A program made the translations under genes and the position numbers. DNA of 64,000 bases, taken from positions 62,001 through 126,000 of the forward strand of contig JAIVFH010000042.1 in assembly GCA_025765595.1 (NCBI GenBank). Direction: 5' to 3'. Below, piece by piece: positions 58,664-64,000 of this stretch. How positions within the stretch are numbered: position 1 is the stretch's first letter; each line of letters starts with the position of its first letter. The DNA comes from Obelidium mucronatum (taxonomy: Eukaryota; Chytridiomycota; Chytridiomycetes; Chytridiales; Chytriomycetaceae). The notes under the pieces are model-generated. The model ran no database searches and was not told where the DNA came from. It saw nothing but the letters and a program-made list of their open reading frames with translations.

Positions 58664-59194
58664 ATGCCGGTAACACCTCTGGCAGATTCAACGAAACACC
58701 AAGACAACCATAGAACTCACAAAACAGAGCAGCATAACAACAAATTTATAGGAAAATTTAGCCAAATGAGAACAAAACCTGAAGAAACACTGAGGGTGGC
58801 AACATACAACTGCAGAGGACTCAACAACACCACAATGATCCAGATTTCCCAGATAATAAAGGAACAGCACATTGAAATCCTATTATTACAAGAAACAAAA
58901 TGCACAGATAAGCAAGCCCAGAAACTGATGCACACCTATAACAGCGAATTTAAAGGGCTATCATACTGGACAAATGCAGCAGGGACCACACAAAAAGCAG
59001 CAGGAACTGGAATTATCATAACAGAAAAATGGAGCAGGCACTACACCAAATGTGAAAAATCAAGCTCAAGCCTCATGTCACTGACACTCACATTCAGCGA
59101 AGGAACAATCAGAATAGTCAACACCTACTGGCCATCTAATGACACGGCGGAAAACACAAGAAACACATTATTAGGGAGGTTTCGCAAACAATAA
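58664..59194 (+). pseudogene. LINE AP-endonuclease domain, truncated
   Basis: VATYNCRGLNN (motif with catalytic N), LLLQETKC (E) and a central strand region (GTGIIITEKWSRHY; VNTYWPSND) are the first half of an AP endonuclease. The C-terminal SDH-type motif is missing because the Harbinger-type insert begins at about 59171-59190. It would nick target DNA for target-primed reverse transcription. Confidence 0.85.
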
Positions 59195-59366
59195 ATATTT
59201 GTGAGATTTTTGTCGTTGGCCACAAATATTTTCTTGTGGCATTTTTGTGTTTGCTGTCACTAAAAATGAATAAATACTACAACATTGACAACAAAATCAG
59301 AAAAAGCGAAAGCGCCAACAAATCCTTCTACTAGCAGCGTTTATTCTACAGTGCTCACAATCAGTT

Positions 59367-60357
59367 ATGAACTCAAGAGCAATTCAAATTCCTGACGCTT
59401 GCTTTGACTTTGACAGGCTGGACTCAGCTACCTGCATGTACCTCTTTCGCTTCGATAAACTACACATCAAAGCGTTGGTTGTAGAATTGAGATTACCAGA
59501 TGTAATCATCACGTCAGAACGCCATAAATGCTTGGCCTTGGAGGGCGTTTTAATCTTACTGTGTCGCATGGCTTACCCGTCACGGCTTGGTGATCTCTGT
59601 CTTCAGTTTGGTCGCAGCAGAAGCGCACTAAGTTTATTTTTTAATGAAGTGTTGTACTTAGTGTATGATCGCTTCAAACACTTACTGATTTGGGACACAC
59701 ACAGAATGGGAGAGGAAACTTTAACTCAATACGCAGACGCTTACACTGCAAAAGGAGCACCGCTTTCCGATCGTATTGGAAATCCAGATGGCACTGTTCG
59801 TCAGATCTGCCGCCCAAGCAAAGGGGTTCAAAAGCAGGCTTATAATGGCCACAAGCGCAAGCACGCTATTAAGTTCCAATCCATCACATGCCCAGATGGA
59901 TTGATAGCTCACTTGCATGGACCAGAGCCTGGATTGCGGCATGATTTGTACCTGCTACGAATGAGTGGCTTAGATGAGATGTTTCCAAATGCACTCAATC
60001 ACAATGGGAGGCAATTTGTAGTGTATGGAGATCCAGCTTACGGCTTAAAAGACTGGATGGTTTCTCCATTTAAGGGAGCTCAATTGTCAGCAGAGCAACA
60101 AGAGTTCTGTTTGTGTGACAGTAGAATGGGGGTTTGGTCTCATCGCTGCCAACTGGGCTTTTGTGGACTTCCATAAAAACCTTAAGCTGTGGTTGCAACC
60201 AGTTGGTGTTTATTACAGTGTGGCTGCTCTGTTGACAAATCTGCTTACGTGTTGCCGTGGGTCCAATGAGATCTCTACAACTGGTTTGGAGCCAAATATC
60301 TCTTTTGCTGTTATTTTGCAGTGTGGTACAAGTTGGGGTTTGTTTTTACTCAGTTGA
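59367..60357 (+). pseudogene. HARBI1-like DDE transposase, one frameshift
   Basis: Residues 1-240 contain GNPDGTVRQICRPSKG, QKQAYNGHKRKHAIKFQ and QFVVYGDPAYGL, the typical first D region (here GNPDGT), HAIKFQ block and second D (GDPAY). The third region VEWGFG and LLTNLLTC lies in the next frame from 60115 to 60357. The usual N-K-x-M-S-x-x-R block before VEWGFG is missing, so a small deletion with frameshift occurred near 60110. The catalytic E is in VEWGFG. Confidence 0.88.
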
Positions 60358-61015
60358 AAATTCATTGAAGGAGCAGATATGCAAAATTTATTGGTGAAAT
60401 CAGACATTATAGCTAAAAATGTACCCCCTGCTCACTCAAACCTGAGATAAGGCCGTTTTTCTAATATCAACATTTTAGTGCTTGCTTGCTTTGGGGCAGC
60501 ATGTCAAAGCTAGAGAACCAAGATAAAGGAATGAGATGACAGAGCGAAAGCAGAGAATAGACAAAAGATAGACACAAACCAGCTTAAAACAAGCATGAAA
60601 TCCTGTGGCCCCCTTCTTGGCAGTCCAAAGTAATTCGGGAGTTTAGGTCTAACGTGAGCATTTGATCCCGTTAGCAGAACCGGAGTATTAAATGTAGAAA
60701 GTTGAAACTTACCATACTTTGAACCAAACACAGCTGGATGGGCTGTGAAGCTATGGAACGTAAGGCTCACAAAAGAACAAAAGAAAGGCGACTTGTTTGA
60801 GCACATCCCTTACCTGCTTCATGTTTCCAAAATGCTGGAGAAGCAACGTGAGTTTCGGCAGACAACACCTTCAGGTCACCATTTCCGGCGCTGTGGACAA
60901 ACTGCAGTTAGAACGACACCACAAAACATGCAACAACTCACCAGTGCAATGCTCTGTGTACTGGCATTTGGCGGAAGCAACACCTGCAGCTGTGTATGGT
61001 GTTAATGGGGGTGAT
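60358..61015. other. Non-transposase part of the Harbinger-type element
   Basis: Contains a minus-strand frame at 60510-60806 with a good GTAAGT donor at about 60715, possibly from a second (Myb-like) transposon protein, but no domain is recognisable. Plus frames here are short. Confidence 0.3.
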
Positions 61016-61045
61016 GGGGGGGGGGGGGGGGGGGGGGGGGGGGGG
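61016..61045. repeat. 30-nt poly-G run
   Basis: Uninterrupted G run preceded by GGGGGTGAT. Able to form G-quadruplexes; exact length may be a sequencing limit. Confidence 0.9.
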
Positions 61046-61124
61046 CGGAGGCCGGGTCCAGACAATACTTGAGTTCTTTTTTAGATGAAATTTGTGAGGT
61101 ACTTTCCAAATGAGCCATCCCCTT

Positions 61125-61192
61125 ATAACACTTGTCACAAGTGTTATCCACTGGTTGTGGATTTCCAGGTTGCTGTGACAGCAACCTGGAAA
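61125..61192. repeat. Three abutting palindromes
   Basis: ATAACACTTG-tca-CAAGTGTTAT (61125-61147), TCCAC-tggtt-GTGGA (61147-61161) and TTTCCAGGTTGCTGT-g-ACAGCAACCTGGAAA (61162-61192) follow each other without gaps. They lie at the junction where the LINE frame resumes. Confidence 0.95.
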
Positions 61193-62511
61193 AATGCATC
61201 CAAGAAACAAAAAGGTTTGACAACAAAACAGTGATAATAAACAAACAAAACCAAAAAAAACTCCAAGAATCCATGGAGACAACAGAATATGATTGGACCA
61301 GACCACAACCTAGCGAAGAAAATGGAACACCACTCGAAAAACTACGAACAGAAACAAATGCATGGCTCATTGAACAACAAAATGACGCAAGAAAAAAGAT
61401 GGAGCAGGCAACAGCACAGGCAATCACCCAAATGATTGAGGAAAATGTAGCTGCAAGAAACAACAGAATGAACAAAAACACTAAGAGATTCCTCAACAGT
61501 GTCCTAGACAGGTTCCACAAGATTGACCTTGACCGAATCAAAGTCACTGAACAAGATGGAACCAGCTACATAGAATTTGATAGCAAAAAAGTCAAAGAAG
61601 AGGTAGCAAAACAAATGAAAGAATGGTTCCACAGACGACCAGACAAAGAATTTAAAGAAAACTCCATCTTCCTAGAAGCCTATAAGCCAATAGAAAGCAT
61701 TAACGAGGAAATATATGAGCCTATGAAAAACAAAATCACTGAGGAAGAAGTCGGCAAAGCCCTAAGAAACCTAGGATCCAAGAAAGCCCCAGGAACCAGT
61801 GGAATAACCAAAGAGCTTCTCACCAGGGGAGGAAAAGAGAACTGGAAACTCATAGTGAAAATGATACAAATAAGCGAAGAATACATGGACTCACCCACTT
61901 GCTGGCTGCAAGGCATCATTAACCCCATTCCCAAGAACCAAGAATGGGGAGCTGACATCTACTCAACAAGGCCCATCGCCCTCCTTGAAACACTATACAA
62001 ACTACAGGAAATGATAAAAAAGAACAGACTCATACCAATCCTCGAAAAGAACAATGTCCTCAAAGGAAGAAACTGTTCAGTTCTTCCCGGTGAATCCACT
62101 GACCCAATCCTACACTGTGTCAAAGCAATCATTGACCACTGCATTGAAACCAAAAAGGAATGCTACATCCTACTAAATGACATCAAAAAGGCTTTTGACT
62201 CAGTCAGCCCAAGAGCAGTGATGAGAAGCCACCGAAGAATCAAAATTCCATACTGCTACTCAGCCTGGAAATACAACACGCAACAAAGACTCACCGCAAG
62301 AATAAGAACGGCCATGGGAGAAACCGAGACCATCAAAATTGGCACAATGATTCAACAGGGATCGGTCTTAGCACCAATCGAATGGAGAATCTTTTGGGAC
62401 ACAATACTATGTGTAATTGACCAAGAAACCAAGGGAGTGACCCTGTCAGCAAACATCAAAACCAAATATAATGGAAAAAGATGGGACACAAAACACCTAT
62501 CCTTTTTAGCT
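61186..62511 (+). pseudogene. LINE reverse transcriptase, cut before motif C
   Basis: An open frame (in frame back to 61132) with RT blocks: KNKITEEEVGKALRNLGSKK with KAPGTSGIT, PIPKNQEWG, YSTRPIALLE, DIKKAFDSVSPR (motif A aspartates) and QQGSVLAPIEW (motif B). It ends TKHLSFLA then TAG, exactly where the F-x-DD motif C is expected. So the catalytic aspartate pair and the 3' end of the element are absent, replaced by the neighbouring host gene. The N-terminal linker is charged and helical. Confidence 0.9.
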
Positions 62512-63324
62512 TAGATTGTATGGTCTATTGGCTGCTGGTGGACGTCTTCCGGGAGTTCTGGAAGGAGTGCTTGCATTGTTTTTTGGTGGTAGTCTCAATG
62601 GAGTGTTTGTTGCTTTTGAGGAGCTTTCTGGCCCTTTAACGTAACAGTAATGTAAGTTTGATAGCAGGGTAAAGGATAAAGCAATACTTACAGTAGGTGC
62701 GACAAAAACGAATCCAATCGATGTCATCATGAGCGCCAAAATCAAATGGCTTTGGCATTGGTTCTGATCCAATTTGCTTCATGAGAAAGTCGCAGAAACC
62801 CTCGGCGTGCTCTGATGTCAACAAAGACCGACAGAAAATACTTCCAACCAAGAACAGGGTGTGTTCAGTTGGAGGGCGGAAGACTCCATCAGTTCGATTG
62901 AGAACTTCACAAGGAAACAAGAAGGATGCGGGAATTTGCTTCTTCTCAAGAGTTGTCACGCCAAGGTAGTATCCGGCTGAAAGAGAGAAAGAAATAAAGT
63001 TAGTCTCTATACTTCCAATAAAATAAAAGCATTGGAAGATCCAATGCCTTCCAATCAAATAAAAGCATTGGAATATCCAATAAAAAAAAAGATTGGAACT
63101 TCACCAGGTTCGCCAAAAAAAAACTTTTGGTAAATTGCTGGACTGCGAATCACACCTGGGATGCCAAGACCGTTAGCAATGACACCAGCTTTAGACTCAA
63201 GAAGCCGAAGAATGTCAGCCAAGTTTCTTGGAGTCCGAGAAGATGCATCGCCAGAGAGAAATCTTGCAAGACTAACAGTGGCAGTTTGAGCAGACGTTTC
63301 AGAGTCCCAATTAGCACTGAGCAT
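62506..63324 (-). CDS. Unknown three-exon protein next to LINE edge
   Basis: Exons 63105-63324, 62692-62976 and 62506-62633 join in phase to 210 residues. No family recognised. The middle exon holds a compact block (LEKKQIPASFLFPCEVLNRT; GSIFCRSLLTSEHAEGFCDF; PFDFGAHDDIDWIRFC); the last is basic and P-rich (LRLPPKNNASTPSRTPGRRP). The stop codon lies at or on the LINE boundary, so the C-terminus may have been replaced. The first intron contains tandem CATTGGA/TCCAATG units near 63030-63075. Divergent from the next gene by 160 bp. Confidence 0.6.
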
Positions 63325-63484
63325 TTAAGAGGTAGGGATGTTCTGAGGGGTAGGTAGGTAAGTTTGAGGGGGCAGGGAGGTTGCCTTTATACCTTTTTCC
63401 CACCTGGCCAAGCAGTGTGATTTGAATATCCAAGCAACGTGAATTAAGGCCTCCAAGCAATTTGGAGAATCCAATTTTTTCGAA

Positions 63485-64000
63485 ATGGAGCCAAGTGCGC
63501 ACACAGACAACAACACCGCAGCAGCCAACTCACCGTCGGCTTCACAGGAGACAAGAAGCGGCCGCGCTATTAGTAATGGCAATATCGAGGATGTACAACC
63601 TGGGCTGCGGTAAGGACAGACACCGAGGGAGCATTTTGGTCTAAATTTTGCTCTCGCTAACTTAACACTGATCCTAAGAAAACGCACCAGAGATGAGTGT
63701 GAGCCTTCAGACGACAAGGCAGCACCCACCTTTGGACCGCCAACAACTATAGCCTCGGCCATTTCTGCAGGATCGGTCATCCTCGGCAAGCGCACCGAAT
63801 TCCTGTCCATAGACCGTGAAGCATTTACCCAAGACCCAAACAAGTCTGCAACAAGCTTGTTGGAGACCCTCTTGCAATCGCGTATAAGTGTGGAGATTGA
63901 CGAGCGTCTGAGAATGGCAGCTGCATTTAAGGCAGTTCTACTAAATGTGATAAGCGAAGCAGCAACGTTCGGTGACTGCCTGAGCCAAGTAGCTCAAGCA
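63485..64000 (+). CDS. Unknown protein, 5' part, runs off the window
   Basis: Exons 63485-63609 and 63679-64000 (end of window) join in phase across a GTAAGG...CTAACTTAAC...CTAAG intron. The first 100 residues are hydrophilic (S/N/T/E-rich, KRTRDECEPSDDK); the following part is helical (TSLLETLLQSRISVEIDERL; AAAFKAVLLNVISEAATFGD). No family recognised. The opposite-strand frame at 63325-63843 is a shadow. Confidence 0.6.

Larger units (their letters stand above)
59171..61150 (+). mobile_element. PIF/Harbinger-like DNA transposon remnant inside the LINE
   Basis: The LINE endonuclease frame is broken by a segment starting TTA-GGGAGGTTTCGC (TTA is the usual Harbinger target) and containing a DDE_Tnp_4-type transposase. 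The left end has hairpins (AAATATTTGTG at 59193 pairs with CACAAATATTT at 59221; GCCACAA pairs with TTGTGGC). A matching right terminus was not found; the right edge near 61150 is set by palindromes and LINE resumption. Confidence 0.7.
57003..62511 (+). mobile_element. Non-LTR retrotransposon, A-rich sense strand, nested insertions, truncated
   Basis: Plus-strand pieces at 57003-58211 (ORF1-like), 58664-59190 (AP endonuclease) and 61186-62511 (reverse transcriptase) share a strongly A-rich, C-rich/T-poor sense strand unlike the host genes and are in LINE order. An LTR-like segment lies between the first two, and a PIF/Harbinger element between the last two. The RT stops inside the residues just before motif C. 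The left boundary near 57003 is approximate. Confidence 0.8.

Noticed and set aside
60358..61070. Second Harbinger (Myb-like) gene
   Set aside because: Only a donor-like site and weak frames; no recognisable SANT/Myb helices.

Overview
This 64 kb window is nuclear DNA of a fungus, most likely a zoosporic chytrid. The genes have short GT-AG introns (often 50-120 nt) with CTAAC- or CTTAAC-like branch sites and T-rich 3' ends, and proteins rich in Q, A, S and P runs. Fungal markers are a Hal4/Sat4-type kinase, an FSH1-type hydrolase and a Whi5/Nrm1-like repressor. A CatSper-like cation channel and a GABA-B-like class C receptor point to a flagellated early-diverging fungus. No species can be named from the sequence alone.

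Positions 1-47,340 are compact host DNA with genes on both strands, several sharing divergent promoters of under 100 bp. From left to right they are: a Whi5/Nrm1-like protein; an ERI1-type exonuclease fused to a TatD DNase; a gene apparently joining FSH1 hydrolase, RWD domain and YGR210-type GTPase; a small unknown; a BTB-like protein; ribosomal protein eL33; a coiled-coil protein; an IQ/CH/DH-like protein; a polyQ protein; a CatSper-like channel; exportin-2 (CSE1); a class C GPCR; a secreted multicopper oxidase; Set1 H3K4 methyltransferase; a START protein; an unknown 450-residue protein with a decayed partial duplicate; a dolichyl-diphosphate phosphatase; a Hal4/5-type kinase; and an unknown gene. 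Exon boundaries were worked out by hand from splice signals and checked for phase.

Positions 47,398-62,511 are largely mobile DNA. A Ty1-copia element has 291-bp LTRs differing at one base and a 5-bp target duplication, yet its pol is broken. Its primer site matches the anticodon loop of initiator tRNA-Met, not a tRNA 3' end. An A-rich non-LTR retrotransposon follows, interrupted by a diverged LTR and by a PIF/Harbinger-type transposon, and cut off just before RT motif C. Beyond it lie a divergent pair of unknown spliced genes, the right one cut by the window end.

The most unusual features are the two multi-domain fusions, a family of short C-(GNA)-G triloop hairpins found in the introns of at least five genes and nearly always in sense orientation, the mismatch between fresh LTRs and broken pol, and a run of three abutting palindromes at 61,125-61,192.
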